Below are positions 17,651-26,496 of a stretch of 64,000 nucleotides of DNA, one piece after another. A program made the translations under genes and the position numbers. The stretch comes from DASQZK01 sp963764345 (GTDB lineage: Bacteria > Bacteroidota > Bacteroidia > Bacteroidales > GCA-2748055), in the NCBI GenBank assembly GCA_963764345.1, contig CAVXSF010000015.1:124001-188000 (forward strand), in the 5' to 3' direction. The notes beneath the pieces are model-generated. The model saw only the letters and a list, made by a program, of their open reading frames with translations. It was not told the DNA's origin and made no database searches. Position 1 is the first letter of the stretch; each line of letters begins with the position of its first letter.

Positions 17651-18616
17651 TCAGGAGTGAATCATCAGCAGGACGGCTCCCGTAACGAGAATATTCAACA
17701 GTGATACCGGCAATAATATTTTCCAGCCGTACCCCAGTAGCTGGTCATATCTCGGGCGTGGCATCGAGGCCCTGAGCAAAATAAACAGAGTGATAAAGAC
17801 AAACGTCTTCAGAAAGAACCATACCACACCGGGTAAAAAGGATGGTCCGAGCCATCCGCCAAAAAACAGCGTGGTAATAACAGAAGATATCAGTACGATA
17901 CCGAGGTACTCACCCACGAAAAACATCCCGAATTTCATGCCTGAATATTCAGAATGGTATCCGGCTACCAGCTCACTCTCCGATTCGGGAATATCAAAAG
18001 GCAGCCGGTGTGTTTCAGCAACACCTGCAATAAAAAACACCACAAAACCGGCAAACTGCGGAATGACATTCCACATCCCCCTCTGAGCTTCGACAATTTC
18101 TTTGAGATTAAAAGAATTGGACAGCATAACGACACCCATAAGAGATAATCCCATGAATACTTCATAGGTGATCATCTGGGCCGCGCCCCTCATTCCTCCT
18201 AGAAGCGTATATTTATTATTGGAAGCCCATCCGGCCAGCACCAGGCTGTAGGCACCCAACGATGACATGGCGAGGAAGAACAGCAGTCCGACGTTCAGAT
18301 CAACCACAACGATGTCCGATGTAAACGGTATAACGGTGAAGCTCATCAGGATGGTGAAGATGACGATTGCCGGGGCGACCACAAATATCACCTTACTGGC
18401 AAATGGTGGTATCCAGTCTTCCTTGAAAAAGATTTTAACCACATCGGCCAGTGGCTGAAGAAGTCCCAGGGGTCCCACCCTGTTCGGACCGAGGCGGTCC
18501 TGCCAGAATCCAAGCATCCTCCGCTCGTACCATATCAGTCCGGCTGCCAGTGACAAAACTACCACCAGAATGCCAAGGACTATTAAAATATATTGCAAGA
18601 CTATACTCATCATCAT
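17651..18616 (-). CDS. nuoH: NADH-quinone oxidoreductase subunit H
   Basis: A 321-residue membrane subunit forming the quinone-channel floor, with eight helices. Family motifs are visible: YERRMLGFWQDRLGPNRVGP near the N-terminus, the acidic FDIPESESELVAGYHSEYSG loop that helps bind quinone, and the C-terminal RASMPRPRYDQLLGYGWK. Three ATG codons in tandem (18616, 18613, 18610) make the exact start uncertain by two residues. nuoG ends nine bases upstream. Confidence 0.96.
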   Translation of the reverse strand: MMMSIVLQYILIVLGILVVVLSLAAGLIWYERRMLGFWQDRLGPNRVGPLGLLQPLADVVKIFFKEDWIPPFASKVIFVVAPAIVIFTILMSFTVIPFTSDIVVVDLNVGLLFFLAMSSLGAYSLVLAGWASNNKYTLLGGMRGAAQMITYEVFMGLSLMGVVMLSNSFNLKEIVEAQRGMWNVIPQFAGFVVFFIAGVAETHRLPFDIPESESELVAGYHSEYSGMKFGMFFVGEYLGIVLISSVITTLFFGGWLGPSFLPGVVWFFLKTFVFITLFILLRASMPRPRYDQLLGYGWKILLPVSLLNILVTGAVLLMIHS

Positions 18617-18625
18617 TGAATTATA

Positions 18626-21337
18626 TCAAACTTTCTCAATCCGGATGGTTTCCGGAAAACCGAAGACGGGGATTTCCTCAATGCCAAATGGTATCCCTGC
18701 CGTATCATCAGGTATCCCCATTAACCTTTTCACTTTAAGCGTTATGCTGATGCCATTGACATCAATTTGGACTTTACTTTCTTCCATCCACCCGTTTTTT
18801 TCAGCTGTAGCCGGGTTAACCGCCAGGTAAGGTGTGGCCATCAGTTCGCGTAAAGCGCCATTTTTTATGCTCAGCTCTTCTGAGCCGAAAATGTGGTAGA
18901 GCGGAAGGTAATTCCATTGCTTCTTCTCAGTCCGGAGCAAATTCCCCGGTTTGAAATAGCCTGCAGATCCTGTTTTAGTGTTATCCTGATCAAAGAGGCA
19001 GAGTTCGGGAAATTGTCCGCGAAGTTCACCGGCCATTTCAATCTGGAATTTATTCAGCGACTGTATTGAATTCCATCCCGGACTCCAGAAGTAAGGATTA
19101 AATGGGGCGGGAGGATAGCCGTGAAAGCCTTCCATGGAAAAACTCATCGGGGACTCATCGTCTTGCGGAGGCCTTGGTTCATGTATCGTCTGATCGGCAT
19201 GGATAGCGGTTCTTCCGCTATAGCGATGTGTTTCCCTGGCTATTTTCTGTGCTCCTATCCGGAAACCGGAACTGGAAGCCATATCGTTAAGTCCTTTGAA
19301 AACCGGATAATCAGTCTCAATAGCGCTGCACCAGTCTTCGATCTTTTCCAGCCCGGCGATTTCAGTCCTTCCCGAAATATCGGCCATAGCCTGAATCCAT
19401 CTCCATCCGGGCTGAATATTCCGGTCGGGTTCATATACGCGGTAGAAGGGCTGAACCCTGCCTTCATTATTTACCAGATGACCATCCGACTCGGTGATTA
19501 CAGCGGCAGACATGACATAACGGGCTTTTGCAGCCGTCTTATTTTCAAGGTAATCGAGTACAATCACATCTTTGAAGGATTTCAGCAGTTGATCGGCAAT
19601 TTTTTCTGGCAATTTCCTGTAGATGTCATTTTCAAGGATGATCAGGGCATCATAGGTTTTGTCTGCGTCCTGTATGATATCGGTCATTTTTCCGCCACCC
19701 AGCAAGCTTATTCCCAACGAGTTGGCTTCCGGGAAAGTAAGGCAGAGCCCGGCTTGTTTCTTCTTTTTCACCAGAGCCCCTGCAATGTTGGAGGCTGCCC
19801 TCAGGATGTCCGGATTCATGCAGGACATTCCTGAAATGATCACGGTATTGTCGGATCCGGCCAGTACACCGGCGATATCTTTTGCCATGGCTTTTCTTTC
19901 CGCACTGATGCCCTTAGGCAAGTCAGAATCCTGATCGATAAAATGAGCAACGGCATATCCCAGTTCCGCAATTTCGTCAGGCAACAGGTGGATCTCAGTC
20001 CTTGACAATTCGTCAAGTTTTGTTGGTGCAGGCGTAATGCTGAAGGCCGGTCCTTTGTCCGATTGTATTGCTTCCCTGACAGCTTTATCGTCCCATTTAT
20101 GGATATTGAATTTTTCCAGGGTTTTCATAGGCTGTTGCCTGACTGCCTGCCGGACGGCCAGAGCCAGCATCGGTGCGGTATTCGTGATATCTTCTCCGAG
20201 GATCAGTACACATTCCGATTTTTCAACCTCTTTCAGGGAATATTTCCCTGCCGGCGATTTTTGCAGAATTTCCGAGGCCAGCATAGTCAGGTCGTGTTCC
20301 ACTGAAGACAGGCCGGTGTAAAAATTTTCCTCTCCGACCAATTTCTTCAGGGCATAATTTGATTCCAGGGATGATCTTGCGGACCCGATCCCGAGGATCG
20401 TTTTACTACTTTTCAATACCGGCTTCAGGTCATTCAGGATGGTTTCAACGGTTGCCTCCTTATATGTATTTGTATCTCCATGAAAAATCGATGGGCTTTT
20501 GATCCTCTGGTCAGAGTTCATATACTCATATCCAAACCGGCCCCTGTCGCAGATGAAATACCCGTTGACATTGAAATTGTACCGTGATCTGACACGCCGG
20601 ATCTGACCGTACCGTTCGCCGGCGATGATATTGCAACCCAGGCTGCAGAGGTTGCACACCGAAGGAGCTGAGGAATAATCCCATTTCCGGGAAAAGTGCT
20701 TTTTCAGCGTTTTATCGGTGAATACCCCTGTAGGGCATATCTCCACGAGGTTGCCACTGAACTCACTTTCGAGCACACCATCCTTTTGTCTGCCGAAATA
20801 GACATGATTATGAGCTGACAGAACGTCAAGATCTTTCCCTCCGGCATAATCCTTATAGAAACGCACGCACCTGTAGCAGGCGATACAGCGGTTCATTTCA
20901 TGGTTGACCAGCGGGCCGAGGTACTGGTTATTAAAAGTTCGTTTATTAAAGCGGTACTGCCGGTAGGTGTGGCCGGTCATGACGGTCATATCCTGCAGGT
21001 GGCATTCACCGCCCTCGTCACAGGTTGGGCAATCATGTGGGTGATTGGTCATAAGGCTTTCGATGATCCCGGATCTGAATTCGACGGCTTCCGTATCCTT
21101 CAGGGATATTCTCATCCCATCGCTGACAGGCTCCATGCAGCTAATCAGGATCTTGCCCTTCTTATCATTCTCATCCTTAAACTGTTTAACGGCACATTGT
21201 CTGCAGGCGCCTACCGATCCGAGCTGCGGATGCCAGCAAAAATACGGCAGATCCAGCCCAAGCGATAAAATGGCCTCAAGCAGGTTTTCACCGTTATTTA
21301 CGTCGTATTCTTTATTATCAATATAGATCTTAGGCAT
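18626..21337 (-). CDS. nuoG: NADH-quinone oxidoreductase subunit G (iron-sulfur, molybdopterin-fold)
   Basis: A 903-residue peripheral-arm subunit. The N-terminus has a 2Fe-2S ferredoxin fold (CWHPQLGSVGACRQCAV), then the His-Cys set HPHDCPTCDEGGECHLQDM, and CIACYRCVRFYKDY with EICPTGVF for further 4Fe-4S centres. CNLCSLGC with a later Cys in FICDRGR (about 255-285) supplies the ligands of the off-path N7 cluster, which is missing from many bacterial and all mitochondrial complexes. The remainder is a degenerate molybdopterin oxidoreductase fold without cofactor motifs. The start overlaps the true end of nuoF by 8 bp. Confidence 0.95.
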   Translation of the reverse strand: MPKIYIDNKEYDVNNGENLLEAILSLGLDLPYFCWHPQLGSVGACRQCAVKQFKDENDKKGKILISCMEPVSDGMRISLKDTEAVEFRSGIIESLMTNHPHDCPTCDEGGECHLQDMTVMTGHTYRQYRFNKRTFNNQYLGPLVNHEMNRCIACYRCVRFYKDYAGGKDLDVLSAHNHVYFGRQKDGVLESEFSGNLVEICPTGVFTDKTLKKHFSRKWDYSSAPSVCNLCSLGCNIIAGERYGQIRRVRSRYNFNVNGYFICDRGRFGYEYMNSDQRIKSPSIFHGDTNTYKEATVETILNDLKPVLKSSKTILGIGSARSSLESNYALKKLVGEENFYTGLSSVEHDLTMLASEILQKSPAGKYSLKEVEKSECVLILGEDITNTAPMLALAVRQAVRQQPMKTLEKFNIHKWDDKAVREAIQSDKGPAFSITPAPTKLDELSRTEIHLLPDEIAELGYAVAHFIDQDSDLPKGISAERKAMAKDIAGVLAGSDNTVIISGMSCMNPDILRAASNIAGALVKKKKQAGLCLTFPEANSLGISLLGGGKMTDIIQDADKTYDALIILENDIYRKLPEKIADQLLKSFKDVIVLDYLENKTAAKARYVMSAAVITESDGHLVNNEGRVQPFYRVYEPDRNIQPGWRWIQAMADISGRTEIAGLEKIEDWCSAIETDYPVFKGLNDMASSSGFRIGAQKIARETHRYSGRTAIHADQTIHEPRPPQDDESPMSFSMEGFHGYPPAPFNPYFWSPGWNSIQSLNKFQIEMAGELRGQFPELCLFDQDNTKTGSAGYFKPGNLLRTEKKQWNYLPLYHIFGSEELSIKNGALRELMATPYLAVNPATAEKNGWMEESKVQIDVNGISITLKVKRLMGIPDDTAGIPFGIEEIPVFGFPETIRIEKV

Positions 21338-22614
21338 GATGTTCCCTCCATGGACATTTCTTTTCTCTTATATGCTTTATGAAGTCATCCCTGAAATACT
21401 CGAGGGCACTTTCAAGGGGTTCCATCGCCCCGGGAGCAAGAGCGCAGTACGTATGTCCCGGTGAAAGGTACCTGGTATGAAAGGAGAGGGTGTCCATATC
21501 CTGTTCCTGTCCCATGCCCTTCATCAAGGGATTTCAGGATCCGTTCGACATAAGGCAGTCCGTCCCTGCAAGGTGTGCACCAGCCGCAGGATTCCTGGGC
21601 GAAGAACTTCTCAAGGTTGTGGAGAAAGGCCACCGGGCAGGTTTTATCATCGAGAATGATCATTGTCCCGGTACCCAGCCGTACGCCTGCTTTTTGCGGT
21701 TCCATAAAATCCATTTTCATGTCGAAATGTTTTTCAACAAGAAAATAGGTCGAAGCACCACCCGGCAAAACACCACGGAATTTGAAGCCGTCGATCATCC
21801 CTCCGGCATGTTCTTCAATGATCTCCCTCATCGTGGTTCCCATAGGAAGTTCCCAGCAACCCGGATTCTTTACCCTTCCACTTACTCCATAGAGTTTTGT
21901 TCCTCCATCCTCCGTTCTGCTGAGCGACTTGTACCATTCAACGCCACCGGATATGATATGGGGGATATTGCAGAGGGTCTCAACATTATCGACAACTGTT
22001 GGTTTTCCGAATAATCCGCTGACCTGGGGATAAGGTGGTTTTGAACGGGGAATGGCCCTTTTTCCTTCGAGAGCATTCAGAAGTCCGGTTTCTTCACCAC
22101 ACATGTACCTTCCTACGCTCACATGAATTTCAATATTGAGGTTAAAGCCGGAATTTAGAATATTTTTTCCAAGATAGCCGGCAGATTCAGCTTCGGAAAT
22201 GGCTTTCCGGAGTCTTTCGGCTGCCAGTTTATACGCCCAACGCAAAAAAATAAAAGCATGGGTTGCCTGAATAGCATATGCAGAGATGATCATGCCTTCA
22301 ATAAGCTGATGCGGATCGCCTTCCAGCAGGAGCCGGTCCTTAAATGTCCCAGGCTCCATTTCATCTGCATTGGTGATCAGATATTTCTCATTTAAGGCAG
22401 GGTCATCCATAGGAACAAAGCTCCATTTCTTCCCTGTATTGAATCCTGCTCCTCCCCTGCCCTTAAGCCCCGATTTTTCAATTTCTGAAGTGACCGATTG
22501 AGGTTTCATCTTCAGGGCCTTTCCCAGAGCCTGATATCCGCCGGCTTTCTCGTATTCCTTAAGGTTTAAAGGCGGCTTGTCTTTTCTTATGTTTTTTGTC
22601 AGAGGATATTCCAC
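21330..22614 (-). CDS. nuoF: NADH-quinone oxidoreductase subunit F (NADH/FMN), frameshifted near 21510
   Basis: This subunit binds NADH and FMN and carries cluster N3. The N-terminal frame from 22614 shows GRGGAGFNTGKKWSF (nucleotide and FMN binding) and ESCGWCTPCRDG (three cluster cysteines), but after LDEGHG it runs into a false C-terminus ending at 21412. The adjoining frame from about 21510 to 21330 continues QEQDMDTLSFHTRYLSPGHT, then YCALAPGAMEPLESALEYF, which supplies the fourth cluster cysteine and the normal ending. Deleting the T at 21510 (A in the coding strand) joins them into about 427 residues. Uncorrected, the complex would lose N3 although every other nuo gene is intact, so an insertion error is the simplest reading. 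Confidence 0.93.
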
Positions 22615-22622
22615 GTCCTATG

Positions 22623-23087
22623 CTATTTATACTGTTCAAGAATGTTATCCAGCTGATCTGTATTCAGATCGTGATGCAAATCGTTGTCGATCATCAGTGC
22701 AGGGGCATGATCGCAGTTTCCCAGGCAAGCGATAGGCAGCAGGGTAAACCGGTCGTCATCTGTTGTTTCGCCAAGGCCGATGCCCAGTTTTTGGTTAAGG
22801 CGATCGAGAATATTGTCGCTTCCTAAAATCCAGCAGGAGATGCTGTCGCATACCAAAATGATATGCCTGCCCACCGGCTTTCTGAAAATCAGGTTGTAAA
22901 AGGTTGCGACATTTTCCAGTTCAGCAGACGACATCTCCAGGATCTCAGCGATATCTTCAAGTGCCTCGTCCGATACCCATCTTCTACTGTCCTGCACAAT
23001 TTTTAGCGCTTCGATACTGGCCGCGCTTTTCACCGGATATTTGGCTATTTCCTTTTCAATACGTTCAATTTCTTCTTTTGCAAGCAT
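22623..23087 (-). CDS. nuoE: NADH-quinone oxidoreductase subunit E (2Fe-2S)
   Basis: A 154-residue thioredoxin-like subunit with cluster N1a; the four ligands are in CDSISC and CLGNCDHAP. The start at 23087 (MLAKEEIERIEKEIAKYP) is chosen because a longer open frame to 23318 only adds residues from within nuoCD. With nuoF and nuoG it forms the NADH-oxidising module, which many Bacteroidota complexes lack. It is separated from nuoCD by 19 bp and from nuoF by 8 bp. Confidence 0.95.
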   Translation of the reverse strand: MLAKEEIERIEKEIAKYPVKSAASIEALKIVQDSRRWVSDEALEDIAEILEMSSAELENVATFYNLIFRKPVGRHIILVCDSISCWILGSDNILDRLNQKLGIGLGETTDDDRFTLLPIACLGNCDHAPALMIDNDLHHDLNTDQLDNILEQYK

Positions 23088-23106
23088 TATATTCAGTTTA
23101 CATTGT

Positions 23107-24852
23107 TTACCGGTCAATATCCGCAAGAACAAAGTCAACACTTCCCAGGATTGAAAGCAGGTCGGCCACCGTATACCCTTTGCTGATAAAGGGAACCATC
23201 TGCATATGAGGAAAGGATGGGGTCCGGATCCGTGTGCGATAGGAACTTGTGTTGCCGTTGCTGATAAGATAATAGCCATAATGTCCCTTGGATGATTCAA
23301 TACCTGAGAATGTCTCACCTTCAGGAATGACCGGCCCCCATGTTGTATTAAGAAAATGTGTGATGAGGGTTTCTATGTCGAACATAGTTTTTTCCTTACG
23401 GGGAGGCGTTGTCAGATGATGGTCAGACTTGTAAGGTCCTGCCGGCATGTTTTCAACGCATTGATGAATGATCCTCAGGCTTTGTCTCATTTCCTCGATT
23501 CGTACAACTGCACGGTCGTAACAATCACCGTTAGGAGCAACCGGGATATCGAAATCGAACTGGTCATATCCTGAGTATGGTCTCTTTTTGCGAAAATCCC
23601 AGTTGAATCCGGTGGCTCTTAACCCGGGACCTGTGACCCCCCACTCAATAGCTTCACGGGTATTGTAAATCCCAATGCCTTTGGTTCTGTCTTTAAAAAA
23701 CCGGTTCTGCATGATGATTTTGTCATATTGTTTCAGGCGGGGAGGAAAATAATCGAGGAATTCCCTGACAGGTATTTCCCATCCTTCAGGCAGGTCCTGG
23801 GCAACACCTCCGATCCTGAACCAGTTGGGATGCATCCTGGCGCCGCAAATTCCGCTGATAATATCGAAGATTTTCTCCCGGTCGGTGAACATATAAAATA
23901 CCGGAGACAACATTCCGATATCCTGAGCGAAGGTACCATACCATACCAGGTGGCTGGCAATCCGGAAGAGTTCCCCCAGCATTATCCTGATTACTTTTGC
24001 CCGGTCGGGCAATTCGATACCGGCCAGTTTTTCAACCGACTGCAGGTAGGCCATATTGTTCAGTACGCCGGCCAGGTAATCAATCCTGTCGGTATACGGA
24101 ATGAACGTATGCCACGATTGTCTTTCACCCATTTTCTCGGCGCCCCGGTGATGAAATCCGATGTCGGGTACGATATCTATAATATCTTCACCGCTGAGTT
24201 GCAGAACAAGCCTCAGGACACCGTGGGTTCCAGGATGCTGAGGGCCAATATTCAGGAACATAAAGTCGGCATCCTCGCTTTTCCTTATCATGCCGTATTT
24301 TTCCGGATTAAATCTCAGGTCATCCTGGGTCTGTTCCATGTAATCATCGGTCAACTTAAAACCTTTCATGTCGGTAGCCCTTGCAGGATGTTCCTTCCGG
24401 AGGGGGTGCCCCTCCCATGAGGCAGGCATCAGAATCCTTCTCAAATCAGGATGCCCGGAAAAACGTATACCGAACATATCAAAAACTTCCCGTTCATACC
24501 AGTTTGCAGAAGGCCAGATATCCACGATGCTTGTAATTTCCGGGTAATCTGTTTCAAGTCCGCATTTAATACGGATATCACAGTTCCGCTCAAGGGAAAG
24601 CAAATGATAGACCATTATGAAAGGATACTCCGGCCTTCGCCCGTCCGGATAGTATGCCCTCATGTCGACAGCTGTAATATCGTAAAGGAATGGAAAAGGT
24701 TGGCTTATCCTGTATTTCAGATGGTTGAGAAGAGCTTTTAATTTTTCCTGCGGAACAAAAAGCGTCAGAATTTTATCTTTGGTTTCAGCGACGGTAAAGT
24801 TTTCTTTACCGAAGCTCTCCTCAAGGTCATATAGCAATTGTTCATCTGCCAT
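23107..24852 (-). CDS. nuoCD: Fused NADH-quinone oxidoreductase subunit C/D
   Basis: A 581-residue fusion. Residues about 1-175 are NuoC (30 kDa) with the signature WYEREVFDMFGIRFSGHPDLRR, given here as WYEREVFDMFGI and GHPDLRRIL. Residues about 195-581 are NuoD (49 kDa), which forms the quinone site with NuoB: NIGPQHPGTHGVLRL, DIGFHHRGAEKMGER, and an ending DFVLADIDR. The fusion is the same as in E. coli and some Bacteroidota. The junction is short (around PEKYGMIRKSEDADFMFLN) and the frame is continuous. Confidence 0.96.
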   Translation of the reverse strand: MADEQLLYDLEESFGKENFTVAETKDKILTLFVPQEKLKALLNHLKYRISQPFPFLYDITAVDMRAYYPDGRRPEYPFIMVYHLLSLERNCDIRIKCGLETDYPEITSIVDIWPSANWYEREVFDMFGIRFSGHPDLRRILMPASWEGHPLRKEHPARATDMKGFKLTDDYMEQTQDDLRFNPEKYGMIRKSEDADFMFLNIGPQHPGTHGVLRLVLQLSGEDIIDIVPDIGFHHRGAEKMGERQSWHTFIPYTDRIDYLAGVLNNMAYLQSVEKLAGIELPDRAKVIRIMLGELFRIASHLVWYGTFAQDIGMLSPVFYMFTDREKIFDIISGICGARMHPNWFRIGGVAQDLPEGWEIPVREFLDYFPPRLKQYDKIIMQNRFFKDRTKGIGIYNTREAIEWGVTGPGLRATGFNWDFRKKRPYSGYDQFDFDIPVAPNGDCYDRAVVRIEEMRQSLRIIHQCVENMPAGPYKSDHHLTTPPRKEKTMFDIETLITHFLNTTWGPVIPEGETFSGIESSKGHYGYYLISNGNTSSYRTRIRTPSFPHMQMVPFISKGYTVADLLSILGSVDFVLADIDR

Positions 24853-24868
24853 GTGAAGCGTCGTGGAT

Positions 24869-25510
24869 TTAACTGATATTATCTGGAGAAGAGATATTTT
24901 TCATTCTCATCCTGTCATCGTGCTTTGTGTCTCTCATGGATTCACCTGAGGGCTTCACCACACCCTGTGGGCCTACCAGCCAGCTAAGGGGTCTTTTTTC
25001 CCGGCCTACCTGTTCTCTGAGCATAAGAAGTCCTTCCATAAAAGCATCGGGACGAGGGGGACAACCAGGCACATAGACGTCGACAGGAAGAAACCGGTCT
25101 ACACCCTGCACCACGCTGTAAATATCAAACATCCCGCCTGAGTTGGCGCATGACCCCATTGATATTACCCATTTGGGTTCCATCATCTGATCATACAACC
25201 GTTTCACAACCGGGGCCATTTTGATGAAGACTGTTCCGGCTATGATCATAACATCCGCTTCACGAGGAGTTCCTCTGATAACTTCAGCGCCGAATCTGGC
25301 AATATCATACTTACTTGTCAGGCTGGTAGCCATCTCCACAAAGCAACAGGAAAGTCCGAAATTGAACGGCCATAATGAATTTTTACGACCCCACGCCAAC
25401 ATATCCTGCAACCTTGAAAAAACAATATTTTGTTTTACCGCTTCCTCGATTGAGGGGTTCAAGGAGGAAGCCCCTTCATCAGCGTTTGGATCACTCAGCC
25501 ACCATTTCAT
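24869..25510 (-). CDS. nuoB: NADH-quinone oxidoreductase subunit B (cluster N2)
   Basis: A 213-residue subunit that carries the terminal 4Fe-4S cluster N2 and passes electrons to quinone. The ligands are the tandem cysteines of GLSCCFVEMA, the cysteine of MGSCANSGG and that of VPGCPPRPDA. The C-terminal 35 residues after EKRPLSW are polar and variable. It lies 16 bp upstream of nuoCD and 24 bp after nuoA. Confidence 0.96.
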   Translation of the reverse strand: MKWWLSDPNADEGASSLNPSIEEAVKQNIVFSRLQDMLAWGRKNSLWPFNFGLSCCFVEMATSLTSKYDIARFGAEVIRGTPREADVMIIAGTVFIKMAPVVKRLYDQMMEPKWVISMGSCANSGGMFDIYSVVQGVDRFLPVDVYVPGCPPRPDAFMEGLLMLREQVGREKRPLSWLVGPQGVVKPSGESMRDTKHDDRMRMKNISSPDNIS

Positions 25511-25534
25511 ATATATATCGGTTTTTTCATGAAC

Positions 25535-25981
25535 TTATTTGTTACGTTCTTTGGTAACCTTATTCAGGATTTCCTTACCCGATGTCTCGAAATCCAGCGC
25601 ACCGGTTCTCCACTCATAAACCAGAATCACCATGAGGATACCGATAAAAACGGAGATGCCGGCAAATCCCGCCCAGCCCAGATCCCTGAACGCGATAGCC
25701 CATGAAATGACAAAGACCGTTTCAATATCGAAAAGAACGAAAAACATTGCGATCAGGTAAAATTTAGCAGGGAATCTCAACCTGGCTGAACCAGTAATAT
25801 TTATGCCGGATTCATAAGGATCATTTACGGGATGACTCTTTGACCTCTGCCCGAGAAAATGAGATAATCCGATCATCCCTCCTGCGATCAGTACTACAAG
25901 GCAGGTGTAAAGAACAAACGGCCATAGAAGAATTTCACTTACTGGAAAAGGACTTGTCATTTTTGGTTGTATTTCATTCAT
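25535..25981 (-). CDS. nuoA: NADH-quinone oxidoreductase subunit A, first gene of the operon
   Basis: A three-helix membrane subunit of complex I. The family core YESGINITGSARLRFPAKFY (loop after helix 1) and FVLFDIETVFVISWA (helix 2) are present. I chose 25981 (MNEIQPKMTS, 148 residues) because the longer frame to 26095 adds 38 residues unlike any NuoA; 25960 (MTSPFPVSE) is also possible. There is no obvious Shine-Dalgarno sequence. Twelve further nuo genes follow on the same strand with short gaps or overlaps. Confidence 0.94.
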   Translation of the reverse strand: MNEIQPKMTSPFPVSEILLWPFVLYTCLVVLIAGGMIGLSHFLGQRSKSHPVNDPYESGINITGSARLRFPAKFYLIAMFFVLFDIETVFVISWAIAFRDLGWAGFAGISVFIGILMVILVYEWRTGALDFETSGKEILNKVTKERNK

Positions 25982-26496
25982 ACCTGACCGCTTCCATAGG
26001 GTCAATATCACTGATTTAAGAAACGGAAACCCCGACCGGCTCTCAGAAATAAATTCACAATTCCTGATACCCGGATGACACAGAGGCTTTAACAACCAAT
26101 ACCTGTGCCATGTTCAGTTTTACGATTTAAGTATCTGAAATTATGAGAAATAAGAAATGGGGAATTTGGTCTTCTGAATTGTGAATGTAGAAACACGGTT
26201 AAAAAAATGTGGAAAAGACTCTACATGGTGAAGGAGATTTCCGGCCGGACAGAAATGAAACTATTTGAATGTTTCCAATTCCGGTTTTCGTTTTTTCCTT
26301 TAAAATATTTCTGAAATATATATTAATTTAGGCCGCCGAAACATGCTTTAGCCTGATTCACCGTTCGGAAAAAAGGGTGTGCCTTCAACGTGTTTTCGAT
26401 TTCCTTGCATTCCGGGATTACATACAAAGTACAAAAAGATTGTCAGCCGCTGCAGCGGAATAATTTTTAAAGTGTAGCTATTTAACCTATTCAGAG
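25982..26496. other. Divergent promoter region between nuoA and the GH116-like gene
   Basis: About 515 bp without a gene, expected to carry the nuo promoter and that of the divergent glycosidase. I found no exact TAnnTTTG element in either direction. A 12-bp perfect palindrome, CCGCTGCAGCGG, lies at 26447-26458, 38 bp before the glycosidase start, and could be an operator. Confidence 0.45.

Noticed and set aside
21412..21509. C-terminus of NuoF as first read (ending SCSRGDGTP)
   Set aside because: It follows the frameshift; the adjacent frame holds the true family ending with the fourth cluster cysteine.
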